The notes under the pieces are model-generated. The model saw nothing but the letters and a program-made list of their open reading frames with translations, was not told the DNA's origin and made no database searches. Shown piece by piece: positions 31,853 to 42,179 of a stretch of 48,886 nt of DNA. The stretch's first letter is position 1. Each line of letters begins with the position of its first letter. The stretch is from positions 1 to 48,886 of the forward strand of contig JAKSYS010000489.1 of NCBI GenBank assembly GCA_022925895.1. Reading direction: 5' to 3'. The stretch is from Fragilaria crotonensis (Eukaryota > Bacillariophyta > Fragilariophyceae > Fragilariales > Fragilariaceae). The translations under genes were made by a program, and so were the position numbers.

Positions 31853-33184
31853 GTGCATCCCATGGCGTCGCTTTCGTCACGCGCGCTTTCGCGACTGCGA
31901 ACACAGCATGTCACTGGAAGTCGACTGACTCGTGCCATGTCCTCCCAGCCTGCTGGAGGTGCAGAAGACGAACCTGCCATTGAACATCCTCAAAAGTTTG
32001 TTCAGATGAGGTTTGAACCTGGTGAATGGGACCCTGATCGTCGGGATCCACTGTTCAGGCCTCCCTTCAAGTCACGGGCCAAGATCATGAGTGCTGAGGA
32101 CTTTGCTGAACGCCCTCGTGTTGGTTTTGAAGAAGAGTTTGATTCTCTTGGAGATGCCATGATCACTCTGACCTGGTTGGATGCTGCGGCCACTTCCAGA
32201 ATTTATGACAAGTACCTTGAAATGATGAGTAAAGCAACTTCAGTCACGTCGCACGAGTACGTCATGCGAGTATTGGCTCAGCATTTTAATCTCACGCACC
32301 AACGCGTGGCAAGCATTGTCGAATTGGCTCATCGAGAAGAACAACATCGAAGAGCCGGAAGGCAAATCCACGACGATATTCAAGACTTGGTTGATGCTAA
32401 AGTCAGGGATCACATTGACAAAGCTTACGCTGAATTTCGTGAAACTGATCCTGAGGAGTTTGTGGAAGATCCCTTGGCTGTCACCGGCATTCCCAACCGC
32501 GAGTACTTGACAGGTTCGACTGTGCCGGTCGAAGACACGGTGGACGTAGATGGTCTCATGAAGGCAGCATTGATCCGAGAAACTGCCGAAGCCCGCCTTA
32601 AGATTGATGGCCACATTTATTGCGAGGATGTTGACGAAGAAACGATCTTCGTCAGGCCAACCAAAGAAACCTCGAAATTAATGAAGGCGAGGAGTGCGTT
32701 CCGTGATTCGAATGACCCCTCGCAGCGCCCTGAGAGCCTCCAACCGATGCCTGGCAACGAACAACCTCGTCGTAGCCGATGGAAGTTTGCGGCGTTTGCT
32801 GTCAATACACGAGAGGCCAAGAAGAAGAAGATTTCGCTTAGGCGCAAGCAAAACGACGTTGTCAATAACGTTATTGTGGAACATGATGGAGAGTTGCGTT
32901 TGGCGTCTGTGGCAGAAGTCAAAGCGACGTCGTGGAAGCCTGTGCGCGACTTGCATGAATTTACACACTCCAGTGTCAAAGCGGCATGGCTGGCGCGAAC
33001 ATTGAAGGGCGAGAAGGGCGGATGGGGCCGACAAAAGGCACCAGGCCAGGCTGCGGAGGAGGCGGATGAAGTCGGCGATGAGAGCGTGGATGACGAAGGT
33101 ACTGGTGTGGACGAAGTGCCTAAGGAAGAAGAAATCTCTGCTGATGATGAAGCTAAGGGCGAAGATGAGGACAAGAAGGAGTGA
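31853..33184 (+). CDS. probable mitochondrial protein, possibly small-ribosomal-subunit (mS45-like)
   Basis: Single exon of 443 codons. A second ATG three codons in (31862, CCCATGGCG) has the better context and starts MASLSSRALSRLRTQHVTGS, a presequence rich in Arg and Ser without acidic residues, as for mitochondrial import. The conserved-looking core (residues ~90-170) includes LTWLDAAATSRIYDKYLEMM and HQRVASIVELAHREEQHRR, a helical layout that resembles the mitochondrial regulator/ribosomal protein family of fungal Bot1 (mS45). That match is from memory and weak. The C-terminal 60 residues are acidic and low-complexity. Confidence 0.75.
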   Translation: MHPMASLSSRALSRLRTQHVTGSRLTRAMSSQPAGGAEDEPAIEHPQKFVQMRFEPGEWDPDRRDPLFRPPFKSRAKIMSAEDFAERPRVGFEEEFDSLGDAMITLTWLDAAATSRIYDKYLEMMSKATSVTSHEYVMRVLAQHFNLTHQRVASIVELAHREEQHRRAGRQIHDDIQDLVDAKVRDHIDKAYAEFRETDPEEFVEDPLAVTGIPNREYLTGSTVPVEDTVDVDGLMKAALIRETAEARLKIDGHIYCEDVDEETIFVRPTKETSKLMKARSAFRDSNDPSQRPESLQPMPGNEQPRRSRWKFAAFAVNTREAKKKKISLRRKQNDVVNNVIVEHDGELRLASVAEVKATSWKPVRDLHEFTHSSVKAAWLARTLKGEKGGWGRQKAPGQAAEEADEVGDESVDDEGTGVDEVPKEEEISADDEAKGEDEDKKE

Positions 33185-33957
33185 ATCATATTGATTTGGA
33201 TGCTACGTGAGTGGACTTCGTGCCTAGAGTTTTGAACAGATGAGACCACTTCTAATTGACTACTCTAGGGCAAAGATTAATCATATGACAAGGTCGTTTG
33301 GCCCGTCTTGAGTGTTTCTAACAGGGTCAAACAGCGAATATCAGTATACCTGGACTTCATATAGAATAGTTCTCTTTTTCCAGTAATATAACACAATATA
33401 TATAACGCACTTGTCGTACCTTGTACGACTTTGTGAAGTAGAATGCGCCCGTGCTCCTGGCATGATCTATCAGACGTCAGACGACGAGGAATATGATGTG
33501 ATGGCGACCGTTATATATCTCGTGTCGTGTGCGGTTTGAGGCGTTCGATGGGCCGGGATGTAGGAAGGAATTGCGCGGTGCGCGATCAGATTGTAGTAAA
33601 AAATGCTGAAAAATGCACGATTCCGTGAGTTTCATTTCCACCTCTTCCACCTGCCACCACTCCAATCACTCGACACCCGACGCCCGTCTCAGTTCATCCC
33701 AATTCCTGTTTGTGCTGCAACCATACCAGGCGCAGTACACCTTTGTGTCGAAAGGAACGGCCATATCAATGCATTTTTGAATGGGTATTGCTACTAGGAG
33801 AACACATCATCGCCCTCTCTGACACTACACCAGGAGTTTTCATTCTCCACAACCCTCACCACCTCGCCAGCGACCGTTCCAGCTTCATCAATTCTGTTCT
33901 CTTTTCATACTGGAGTTCGTACCATACTTATATCACCACCGCAAAGCCTCTGTAACA
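33185..33957. other. intergenic between two plus-strand genes
   Basis: No gene. Contains an AT-rich stretch at 33380-33405 and a pyrimidine-rich C/T stretch from 33640 on that likely includes the 5' untranslated region of the next gene. Confidence 0.4.
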
Positions 33958-36900
33958 ATGCCACTAAATCAAAAGATAATCCGCAAGAGATCGAAGCGTA
34001 CGAATTCCTCCGCAAGAGCATTGTCAAAGGGAACGGAAGACCTGGACGATGGTGGCATGCACTCCGAGGTTGGCGAATCCATGAACGCACCACCAGGCCA
34101 GAAACGGACCGATTCTGGACTCGAACATCTCCGTGATTCAGAAGTGTCGTCTTCTGGGGATGAAATTGTTCATCCTGGCGACGATGATGACACTTCGTAT
34201 GGACGTCCAGCACCTCTCGACGACAATGACACGGATGAATCATCACTTAGCTTGGGGATTGAGACACCGCAAACGACACGAAAATCAGTGAAACGCAAGC
34301 AAACGACCAAGAAGAAACCCGCGACAAAATCGAAAGCAAAAGTCAGTCGGAAGAGTCCGGGGCGGCGTCGTACAGTCAAGGCAGCTGACACTGCGCAAGA
34401 AGAGATAGCCAAGAAAGGTCGATCGCTTCGTCAGCAGCGTCGAGCGCGGTCAGACGATATCAAGATTAATCGAAACGACGATGATTTCGATATTGATAGC
34501 GATGAAGAAATTAAAGTGGCAGAAACCAAGAGTACATCGAAACGAAGGAAGAAAGATATGTCTGCCAATGCCATGGAGAATGACGAAGACGAACAACCGT
34601 TCGAACTTCCCAGCGAATCCGGAGGCGAAACCAGCGACGATGACGACGATTACGAGAATGAAAAGTCATCGAAATCGACGAATAAGAAGAAAAGTAAAGT
34701 TAAATCAAAAACCACTACGAGGAAAGCCGGACGAACCAAAGGCAAGAAGATTAGGGCTACTTCCGACGACGATACGGACGACGATGTTAAGCCTCGCCGC
34801 AAATCGCCTCAATCCAAGCGGGAGAAGAAATCCAAGAGCCGAGTGAGTTCACCGAAGACTTCCACGAAACGTACCGATTTCGTTGTTGATTCCGACGATG
34901 AAGACGAGGTGCCGACCCACGATGCTAGCAAGGAAGAGGAGCGTGTCGCTGCGATCGGTTTCAGGAGGTCATCGCGGCGCAGGCACACACCGATAAATTT
35001 TAAGGAAGATTCGGCTTCGGATGCAGAGGAATATCTTGACAATCGAGCAATTGAAGCAATGACGTTCACGTCGCCCGTATCCGAAGAAAAGCGTGAAAGC
35101 AATGGCACTGCTAGTCGCCGACGAAGGGCATCTGTTCAACAAAACAAGGTTTCTGAAGAGGACGTTGATGACATCATTTTCTCTACTCGATCGAAGCGGA
35201 GGTCACCACGAGCGTCCGCTTCACAAGCAGCTCGGAAGATGGCACAATATCTAAAGGATAATGGGAATGACGAAGAGCAAATTCCGACAAACAGGAGTCC
35301 AAAGAAAGCTGAAGACGACGAAGCCTTCGAGACAGATGAGAACTCTGACAGTAGCGAAGCAGATCTCGGTGACGAAGACGAGGATTCCCTCGTCGACAAA
35401 GGAAATGTTGACGTAGACGCGAGCTTTCTTGACGCGGAAGAGTCTGACGACGCCGATCCTAAACAGCTGAGTACGCTAACGCCCCCGTCCTTTCAGAATA
35501 TACCGAGAAGACCTAAAGTGACCAACCTAGACGAGGAGCAGTGGAAGAGTGGTAGTAGTGACGATCAGAGTGACGAGGAAGCTGGATCGAGTCCCTCGCC
35601 AGCTCTTGCAAGTCCTCACATGCCTTTCTGCCAGTCAACTACTGATGCTATTACAATGGAAACCCTTCCCAAGAAGCACATTTGCTTTTTCATGCCCGAC
35701 GGAAAAACGAAACAGTGCTTTGCTTTAGAGACGCTACACAAGATCGCTTTGTCTGAACCTGTTATGTATGCGAACGAGAAAGCGACTTTCAAGCAGCCCC
35801 CTCATTTTCGGACCCCGATGTCGGCTGATATGGAGGACCAAATTGCTTCGAGATTCGGAAGAGCTGCGGTTAACATCCGTGGTCATTTTTACAATCCTGG
35901 CAAGCTTGAGTTCGACTATACGGTTAATCCCGAGGATCTTGACTACGACGAGGAGTTTGCGGAGCGTGTGAACAAGTACGTCAACAATTGCATGGGTAGC
36001 AGAGACGTTTACTGTTGCCCAATTTGTTACATCGAGGCACACCGGAGACTCGAAAACAACGAAATCGAAGACGCAAGGGATGACGATTCCAGCGAGGACG
36101 AAACGGAAAATCTGAATCTTGAATTTGTCGCAGATCCAATGACTATCTTGGGGTGCGTTGACAACGATGAATTCAAGCTAGCATCTGCGTTTTGCTTTGG
36201 CAAGCTCGTGCAAGTCAAGGAACATCTACGAAAGGACCACACGGTTGATACCTCAATATTGGATGGAAATGATTTGTACAAGCGTTTTCAAATCCGCGCC
36301 GCTGACGGCCTGCTTCAGCGCTTTTTGGACAAGAAAAAGAACAGAAACCACACGAATCACCGCATTTCCCGACAAGGAGAGATGGTGAGCTATTGGTTCA
36401 ACGGCAACAACGAGCTATTTGTGTTTTTACTCGATTTGATGGATCGATGGAGAATCGCAAGATCAGAAAATGACCTGAATTCTTCCAACGATGATGCCGA
36501 CGCGGTTGTTCACGAGTTTCGTGAGCTCTCAGAAAAGCTGAACCACTTTTGGTCCAGCTTTGCAAATCGTGGTAACCGTATCTGGGAGGTTGTCTCCGAG
36601 CCCTACCAAAAAGGAACGAGGCAGGAACTTGAAGACTTTCTCGAGGATGGAAACGAAGCTGACCAGGCTGGTGTTGCCATTCAATACCATTTAATCAACA
36701 GGGAAATTGAGGCTCATCCAACGCCTGAAGAAGAGATTGTTTCTGCTTTGAGGCAGAGCCGTGGGAAAGAATCTGAAGAAAGTAGCTACAGCGACGAAGA
36801 GGAGAATGAGAACGATGGTGACTCCAGCGAAGACGTTCAATTGGCGAGCTCGTCGGACGAACGAGCCCGAAGGTACTATTCTGAAGAATCAGAGGACGAT

Positions 36901-37122
36901 GAATGGGAACAGGAACTGAAGAAGAAGCGTAAAGCTAGAGTGAAGAAAGAGCGAGGACGACGCAATGTCAAAGTCGTGGAAGTGCAGCGTGCAAAGAAGC
37001 TGGGCGGCGGCAAGAAGCGACCAAGTGGTTTAAACCCTATTGCCAAGGCAGATGCTTCACGCTCTGTGGAAGCGTCGGCCTCGAAGAGACGACGCGTGAT
37101 CCAAGAGAGCGATAGCGACTAA
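33958..37122 (+). CDS. large nuclear-type protein with a Cys/His zinc-binding core, unknown function
   Basis: Single exon, 1054 residues, family not recognised. The N-terminal half is low-complexity: alternating basic runs (KRKQTTKKKPATKSKAK, SKRRKKD) and acidic runs (DDDDDYENE), with several nuclear localisation candidates and many Ser in acidic context (casein-kinase-2-like sites). Residues ~565-920 form the only globular part: HICFFMPDGKTKQCFALETL, then CCPICYIEAHRRL with two cysteines and later VKEHLRKDH with two histidines, together a possible split zinc site, then NGNNELFVFLLDLMDRW. The C-terminus is again acidic then basic (KKKRKARVKKERGRR). Charge layout suggests a chromatin or nucleolar role; that is inference only. 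Confidence 0.85.
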   Translation: MPLNQKIIRKRSKRTNSSARALSKGTEDLDDGGMHSEVGESMNAPPGQKRTDSGLEHLRDSEVSSSGDEIVHPGDDDDTSYGRPAPLDDNDTDESSLSLGIETPQTTRKSVKRKQTTKKKPATKSKAKVSRKSPGRRRTVKAADTAQEEIAKKGRSLRQQRRARSDDIKINRNDDDFDIDSDEEIKVAETKSTSKRRKKDMSANAMENDEDEQPFELPSESGGETSDDDDDYENEKSSKSTNKKKSKVKSKTTTRKAGRTKGKKIRATSDDDTDDDVKPRRKSPQSKREKKSKSRVSSPKTSTKRTDFVVDSDDEDEVPTHDASKEEERVAAIGFRRSSRRRHTPINFKEDSASDAEEYLDNRAIEAMTFTSPVSEEKRESNGTASRRRRASVQQNKVSEEDVDDIIFSTRSKRRSPRASASQAARKMAQYLKDNGNDEEQIPTNRSPKKAEDDEAFETDENSDSSEADLGDEDEDSLVDKGNVDVDASFLDAEESDDADPKQLSTLTPPSFQNIPRRPKVTNLDEEQWKSGSSDDQSDEEAGSSPSPALASPHMPFCQSTTDAITMETLPKKHICFFMPDGKTKQCFALETLHKIALSEPVMYANEKATFKQPPHFRTPMSADMEDQIASRFGRAAVNIRGHFYNPGKLEFDYTVNPEDLDYDEEFAERVNKYVNNCMGSRDVYCCPICYIEAHRRLENNEIEDARDDDSSEDETENLNLEFVADPMTILGCVDNDEFKLASAFCFGKLVQVKEHLRKDHTVDTSILDGNDLYKRFQIRAADGLLQRFLDKKKNRNHTNHRISRQGEMVSYWFNGNNELFVFLLDLMDRWRIARSENDLNSSNDDADAVVHEFRELSEKLNHFWSSFANRGNRIWEVVSEPYQKGTRQELEDFLEDGNEADQAGVAIQYHLINREIEAHPTPEEEIVSALRQSRGKESEESSYSDEEENENDGDSSEDVQLASSSDERARRYYSEESEDDEWEQELKKKRKARVKKERGRRNVKVVEVQRAKKLGGGKKRPSGLNPIAKADASRSVEASASKRRRVIQESDSD

Positions 37123-37502
37123 TGCACAAACACGCTTGTTCAGATCTTGACGGTCACGCCCGCTCTCAGTCGAGATTTCCCCCAGCGTCGGCCTCGGTAG
37201 GCCTTAATTCTTTTCAGTTTTTTAAAGTTTGAAGGCATAGATTGGAGCGATCCCAAAACCTCAAATTCTCAAATAGCCATTTCTTCCGTTGTACATGTAT
37301 TGAAGTCATGTTTTCCATGTGTACGACATGCAATACATGTTACACTAACACATGTAAAATGAAAAACAGTGTTTTGAGGAAATGGTGTGATATCATACGT
37401 AGAATCCTAAAACTCGAAACACGAGTATTAATTTTACCATCCAAGAACACCAGACAATCCACCGCACCTGTGCTCCGCTGCTGTTAGTACCTCATCTCCA
37501 CC

Positions 37503-38129
37503 ATGCTGGATGACATTGACATGATGCTGCTCTTCCTTCTCTACCGCAGAGAAACCAAGAAGAATTCATTTCAAGTCCATTCAAGGTATCGGAAGAAGTT
37601 CCTAAAGAATCTCGGGTCACTGCAGCGCCGATTGCGCCAACGTCGTATTCCTCGTGTTTCGCTTCAAGACGCTTCTCAAAGTGCGTGGAAAACGCTGTTC
37701 AACTCAGGTAATGATCAGGCGTTAATTACCTTGACAGGCTTAACCTTTGAAGTATTCAATTGGTTGTTGCCTAAGTTGAGTGAGTTGTATGATACGCATT
37801 CACCTTTTGGTTCCGCTGATGGTTCAATCATTGCAATTCACAATGATCAGGTGATCAACCGAGGAGGACGACCAAGGATGATGAAAGCAACAGACTGCCT
37901 TGGTATGTGTCTTGCATGGACCAGGACAAGGGGCTCAAGTATGGTGCTGCAGATTACTATCTTTGGGATGACTGCAACGTCCGTCAGCCTCTACCTTCGG
38001 TTCGGTCGACGAATTTTAGTTGAGGTTCTTAAAAATGAGCCACTTTCAGCCATCGGGATTCCCAGCATTGAAAATATCAGAACTTATCAGGCAGTTATTA
38101 GGGAGTCAACAGGATCCTGCTGCCAATAA
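37503..38129 (+). pseudogene. Harbinger (HARBI1-like) transposase, internally deleted
   Basis: The first two thirds of a DDE_Tnp_4-type transposase: SAWKTLFNSGNDQALITLTG, PFGSADG, GRPRMMKATDCLGMCLAWTR, RGSSMVLQ, YLRFGRRILVEVL, ENIRTYQAVI. After IRES the family match stops, and a short piece in another frame at 38180-38215 (RQSAEWGMRAIQST) belongs much further along in the family. So the segment containing catalytic acids was deleted between them. It cannot be active. Confidence 0.82.
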
Positions 38130-38215
38130 TGTTGCTGAGTTTGCCAGAGGTGTTAGAATGAACAGGAAGCAACTGCTATGCGGCAATCTGCCGAGTGGGG
38201 ATGCGGGCCATTCAG

Positions 38216-38500
38216 TCAACAGTCTGTCTTGTTTTTAATCAATTCGTAGATTCTCTTCGCTCTTCTCACATCTGGAGGACAGTTTGGGTCTCCAGTTGGA
38301 GTCTTCTCAAGATAAAGCTTTGCAAACTTTCGGCGCAAGGCATCTCGGCTCCTATCACGGTCAGGGTACATACTGTGATGCTGCCTTTCAACATCATCCC
38401 ATTCTCCCATTCCAATGGGTAGAATCTCTTCAATGACATCAAGGAGGGAGTCCAGCTCCGTTTGGGAGAAGCCCGGGCCTCTCTTCTTCCTGGGAGGCAT
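38216..38500 (-). pseudogene. Harbinger Myb/SANT-like DNA-binding protein
   Basis: 94-codon open frame: PPRKKRGPGFSQTELDSLL, EEILPIGMGEWDDVERQH, RDALRRKFAKLYLEKTPTGD and VRRAKRIYELI. This is the Myb-like protein that helps Harbinger transposases enter the nucleus and bind the ends. Its frame is intact from ATG to stop, but its tail meets the deletion edge of the transposase remnant, so the C-terminus may be shortened. It is classed here as part of a dead element; expression cannot be judged. Confidence 0.72.
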
Positions 38501-38814
38501 GAGAGGATGCGATGAATTGCAGTGTGAAAAACTTCTGATTCTTGTGTTGAGAGCTCTGTGCGTTTCGAAAGAAGCTGGTATGTTTTTGTCCGTAGACTTG
38601 AACGTGAACGGAAATTTGAGGTTCTGGGTATCATGACCAAATTCTGGTCAACCTCAATTTGAGTTTGACAAGAATTTGTGTTTTTGGGGATTTGACTGTC
38701 GCCCATTTCTGGCGCGAAGAATTGAAAAAAATCGCATCCCGCCAAAAAAAAAGATGATTTGGGTATTTGGTACCTGAAAATTATAGGTGTTTGAGGTTTT
38801 GGGATCGTTCCATT

Positions 38815-39292
38815 ATAAGACAACCCTTCGAAGCATGAAGATATTCCCTTTCTTTGCTATGAGTCAGTAGTCAGTAGTTTAAAAATACAGTATGCCGTGT
38901 TGAACGTTACCTACTGTATTCCGATTGCATTTTGTACAGTACGTCATAATTGGTACTGTAGTCTGTATTTTATAGTCATAGTGTCATAGTGGGTTCTCGA
39001 ACTTCTATTAACGTGGTAGAGTACTTGTACTGGAGTATGACAGTATGACATATGACGTGGGGTTTCCACCTTCATGTGAGCTTGATGATCGTCGGGGGTG
39101 GCGGGGGACGAAGATTCTGCGGGTGTATCTTTTTTGAATACCCGAATACTACTAGCTGGTACGTTGTACCGTAGTTCTATTCTCGAAGGCATTAGTTGTG
39201 CAGTTACAGGTTGTTCGCCCTTCACTTCGAACTCTTGCTTTCGCTTGTCATTGCCTTCCCCTGTCCTCCGGCCTCCGGAGTTGCCCTTCATC
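38815..39292. other. intergenic, promoter side of the COPI-associated gene
   Basis: No gene. GTAC-centred words at 38930-39060 (GTACTTGTACTGGAGTA). The open frame of the next gene extends upstream to 39098, but that part lacks domain features and the ATG at 39293 is preferred. Confidence 0.4.
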
Positions 39293-40060
39293 ATGTCTTC
39301 ATCAACGCAAGCGACAGCACCCACTGAGACGTCCAACCTTTTGGACCCGGCATTGGCAGTTGCCGCCGCCACGGGCGGTGCCACCTTGATTAATGCCAGT
39401 GCGCAAAAGATTCAAAAGGCTCGGATGGAAGGACCACTGACCTACCGTGTCATGGCCTTCATCGGAGGGCTCGCCATGATCTTTAGCAACGGGATTGCCA
39501 TTCTCGATCGATTCTTTTCATTTCGCTTCGCATCTGCCATGATTGCTCTTTACAATTGCATCTTCGGAATTCTTATTGCCACCATTGAAGGGCCTGGTGT
39601 TTGCTCGAGGCCTTTGGGTAAGGGCATTCGATACTATGCGAAATTCTTGGAGTATACGTGGGGACGAGGAATGCTTTACTTCTTTTGCGGTTCCCTCCAA
39701 GTTTCAAATGTCAATATGCTGGACTGGTGTGTTGGGGGATGGATGATCGTCGTGGGGATTACCGCGATTGGTGTTGGAGTGGCTACCCAGAGGCAAATGC
39801 GTTTGCTAAAGTTTTCCATTAAATCGGAGGAGGATTTAAAAGAAAAATGGAAATTGTTTGATACATCTGGCGACAATATGTTGGACATCAGGGAGTTGAC
39901 TGCCTTTGCAAAAAATGCCGGTATTGATATGACACGCAACGAAATTGCGGCCACCTTTATGGCTTTGGATCGAAATTTCGATGACAAGATTGCCTACGAG
40001 GAGTTCTACTCCTGGTGGTCAAATTCGGGACCGAGTTCCGATCGAAGCATATCCGTCTAA
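39293..40060 (+). CDS. COPI-associated-type membrane protein with C-terminal EF-hand pair
   Basis: 255 residues from the ATG at 39293 (TCATCATGTC). Four hydrophobic segments: around MAFIGGLAMIFSNGIAIL, ASAMIALYNCIFGILIATI, MLYFFCGSLQ and WMIVVGITAIGVGV, in the layout of the COPI-associated/Tvp15-like family of Golgi membrane proteins. After a short linker come two EF-hands: DTSGDNMLDIRE and DRNFDDKIAYEE, both with acidic residues at the main calcium positions, the second somewhat degenerate (Phe at position 4). A calcium-responsive Golgi or vesicle protein is inferred. An upstream in-frame start at 39098 exists but is not supported. Confidence 0.85.
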   Translation: MSSSTQATAPTETSNLLDPALAVAAATGGATLINASAQKIQKARMEGPLTYRVMAFIGGLAMIFSNGIAILDRFFSFRFASAMIALYNCIFGILIATIEGPGVCSRPLGKGIRYYAKFLEYTWGRGMLYFFCGSLQVSNVNMLDWCVGGWMIVVGITAIGVGVATQRQMRLLKFSIKSEEDLKEKWKLFDTSGDNMLDIRELTAFAKNAGIDMTRNEIAATFMALDRNFDDKIAYEEFYSWWSNSGPSSDRSISV

Positions 40061-40613
40061 CTTTCTGCCGCTAACCGTCGGGCATCTTGTCTCTCAGAGC
40101 AAAAAGGGTATTGAGGCCATTGAGGCCATCTACCATGTCAAAATGTCATACTTTGTGGAACCTGCATTCTGTTGCCCTCTGAAGTTCATTTCCTTGGCAA
40201 GCTTGTTCGATTGCTCGCTACTAGGATGATTGGACTCAAGCGCTCGAGTGCAACTACGAGGAGGATAACAATCGTTTTTTTGTGTTCGTTACGTAGAGTT
40301 TATGGTGGAACTGTGTACTGCAGTCTTTTACAGTACTGGCTACGACTGGACAATAGACAGTATTTTAGACTACGGACTTCCCAGTAGTGCAGTAATGTAC
40401 GTTTTCACATTTCCACGGCCCTTAGCGAGAGGTTGTGTCCGTCCGTCGATCGATTCAACTCGAATTCTACTGTGGCACAGTGGCACATCGGCAGTCAACG
40501 GCGACAATACAGGATGAGGACAACCGCGGTCGTGTCTGATTTCAACACAAGCATCAGCTCTGCTCGACCCATTCCCACCAGGACTTCGAATCCATTTACT
40601 CGATTGTTCAGCC
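40061..40613. other. intergenic between two plus-strand genes
   Basis: No gene seen. GTAC-containing words at 40300-40400. A chance open frame (40433-40789) overlaps the next gene in another frame. Confidence 0.4.
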
Positions 40614-41415
40614 ATGACAACAGCCCACAGACCTACCTGGAAGCCCGCTGTCGGTCGTTCGGACGGAGGAGGATGGACTGCAGGCGGATCGTCATCAGGT
40701 CGTCAAGCCACTCTGGACCTGGCAGCCCACACAAAATTGAAGTTCAGGAAAGGACCTCAGGTGGTGGACAAGAAGGCTGCCTTGCGTGAATCGCTCCTGA
40801 AGCTAGAGGAAGCGGAGAGTAAAGCTCCTAAAATCGGTAGACGCCCTGTTAATCCGATGATTGAGGAAGAAGGACGACTGAAACTGTTGAAACAGACTGC
40901 TGAAGTTGATGAAGAACGGTAAGCGTTGGACCTATTCACCAGAACTAGTGAGATAAATCTCCGAAAAACTAACTACCTTTGTCCTCTACAGTATAAGATC
41001 TAAATATAAAGACGACGATGGTGATGTAGGAGGTGAAGAGGAAGAGGAAGGATGGTCGGATCTCGACGAAGGCGACTCGGATTTAGACGACTCTGATGAT
41101 TCTGATGACGACGATGACGATGAGGCAGAGCTGGAGGCGGAGTTGGCCAAAATTCGAGCGGAACGAGAAGCTCTTAAGAAGAAGGAAGAGGAAGAAGCTG
41201 CTGCCAAGGAAGAAGAACAATTGGAAGAGGCAGCCCTTATTGGAAACCCTTTACTAGCCTCGGACGGCGTTTCTGGGAATCTGAAACGCAAATGGAATGA
41301 CGATGTTGTCTTTAGGAATCAAGCCAAAGGCGAACCGGAAGTCAAAAAGAGATTTATCAACGACACGATTCGTAGTGACTTTCACAAGAGGTTCCTGAAC
41401 AAGTTTATTCGATAA
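40614..41415 (+). CDS. CWC15: CWC15/Cwf15 spliceosomal protein
   Basis: Component of the Prp19-associated complex in the active spliceosome. Exon 1 40614-40918, intron of 73 bp (GTAAGC...CTACAG), exon 2 40992-41415, 242 residues. The start MTTAHRPTWKP, the early SGRQATLDLAAHTKLKFR, the acidic centre (DDSDDSDDDDDDE), the charged coiled coil (AELAKIRAEREALKKKEEE) and the end FINDTIRSDFHKRFLNKFI are the family's complete pattern. Only 20 bp separate its stop from the stop of the minus-strand gene behind it. Confidence 0.95.
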
Positions 41416-41435
41416 ATTTGTACTAGTTACAACCT

Positions 41436-42179
41436 TTAAGTTCGCAAATCTTTGCCACTCTTCTGTACGATGTCCCTGAGCACCTGTAGTGCATCCTCCT
41501 CAACTACGAACTTGTTCACCCCCATCAGCAAACATTCCTCCGCTGTTTCTTCTGCATCGGCATGGCGGAGATCCACCACCAGTCTTGACTTCATCGTCGG
41601 ACCGCGGACATCTAGGTAAGACAATTCCTCGCAGAGTTGAACTGTATCCTCGGCAGAGGTAGTTCGATTCTGGTTCTGACCCAGCCACACAAACTCGCAC
41701 CCTCCAGTCGCATCGATCAAGCTTGCGATTCCATTTGCCAATTCAATTGGATCATAACTCATACTTGGTAAGTCGCCAATCCATAAACATGATTTCGATC
41801 TTCTGGCAACGTAATCCGAAAGACTAGCCATGCCGGAAGTCGATGAAGTATCAGCGTAGTCAAATACGGGAATGACCCCAGCAGGGTAGGATGCAATCTC
41901 ATTCTGCGATAGAGCCGGAGCGAAAAGTTCGAATTCGGGAGATGAAGATGCAAGGATCTTCATAGCTTCCAAATGTTCCTTCCTACCCGCAACCAGGCTC
42001 TGAGCCGAGAATTTGACTCCATGGAAGCCACTGGCTTTCATCGAATGAATCCGTTGCGTTAGGGTCTCCGCGTTGGCATCCAAATCATCACTCCATTCAA
42101 GATAGACAGATATCTCAGCATCATTGTGGAAAGGTACGTGAATCCCGGACTGGGAGTCGTAATAAGTTGTCGTTGTCAT
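41436..42179 (-). CDS. unknown protein, possible alpha/beta-barrel
   Basis: Family not recognised. The ATG at 42179 (GTCGCCGCCATGACA) is chosen; the frame is open upstream to 42233 without an ATG. 247 residues. Alternating strands and helices can be read: GIHVPFHN, ISVYLEWSDD, GFHGVKFSAQS, AGVIPVFDYAD, CEFVWLGQN, SRLVVDLRH, GVNKFVVEEDALQVLRDIV, which would fit a TIM-barrel-like fold. No catalytic signature is certain. It shares a 0.7-kb divergent upstream region with the cyclophilin gene. Confidence 0.7.
   Translation of the reverse strand: MTTTTYYDSQSGIHVPFHNDAEISVYLEWSDDLDANAETLTQRIHSMKASGFHGVKFSAQSLVAGRKEHLEAMKILASSSPEFELFAPALSQNEIASYPAGVIPVFDYADTSSTSGMASLSDYVARRSKSCLWIGDLPSMSYDPIELANGIASLIDATGGCEFVWLGQNQNRTTSAEDTVQLCEELSYLDVRGPTMKSRLVVDLRHADAEETAEECLLMGVNKFVVEEDALQVLRDIVQKSGKDLRT

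Larger units (their letters stand above)
37244..38811. mobile_element. decayed PIF/Harbinger transposon, 1.57 kb
   Basis: Ends GGAGCGATCCCAAAACCTCA (from 37244) and its inverse (ending 38811) match at 21 of the first 22 positions. ATT stands just outside both ends (37241-37243 and 38812-38814), a three-base target duplication. Inside, a transposase remnant (+) and a Myb-like ORF (-) converge, the usual two-gene set of Harbinger elements. Confidence 0.85.

Noticed and set aside
32617-33249. 210-codon Ser-rich open frame antisense to the mitochondrial-type gene
   Set aside because: It is a shadow of a charged, codon-biased coding region; no start context or domain.
38266-38823. 185-codon open frame on the minus strand in the Harbinger element
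   Set aside because: It overlaps the recognisable Myb-like frame in another phase and runs into the terminal repeat; no domain.
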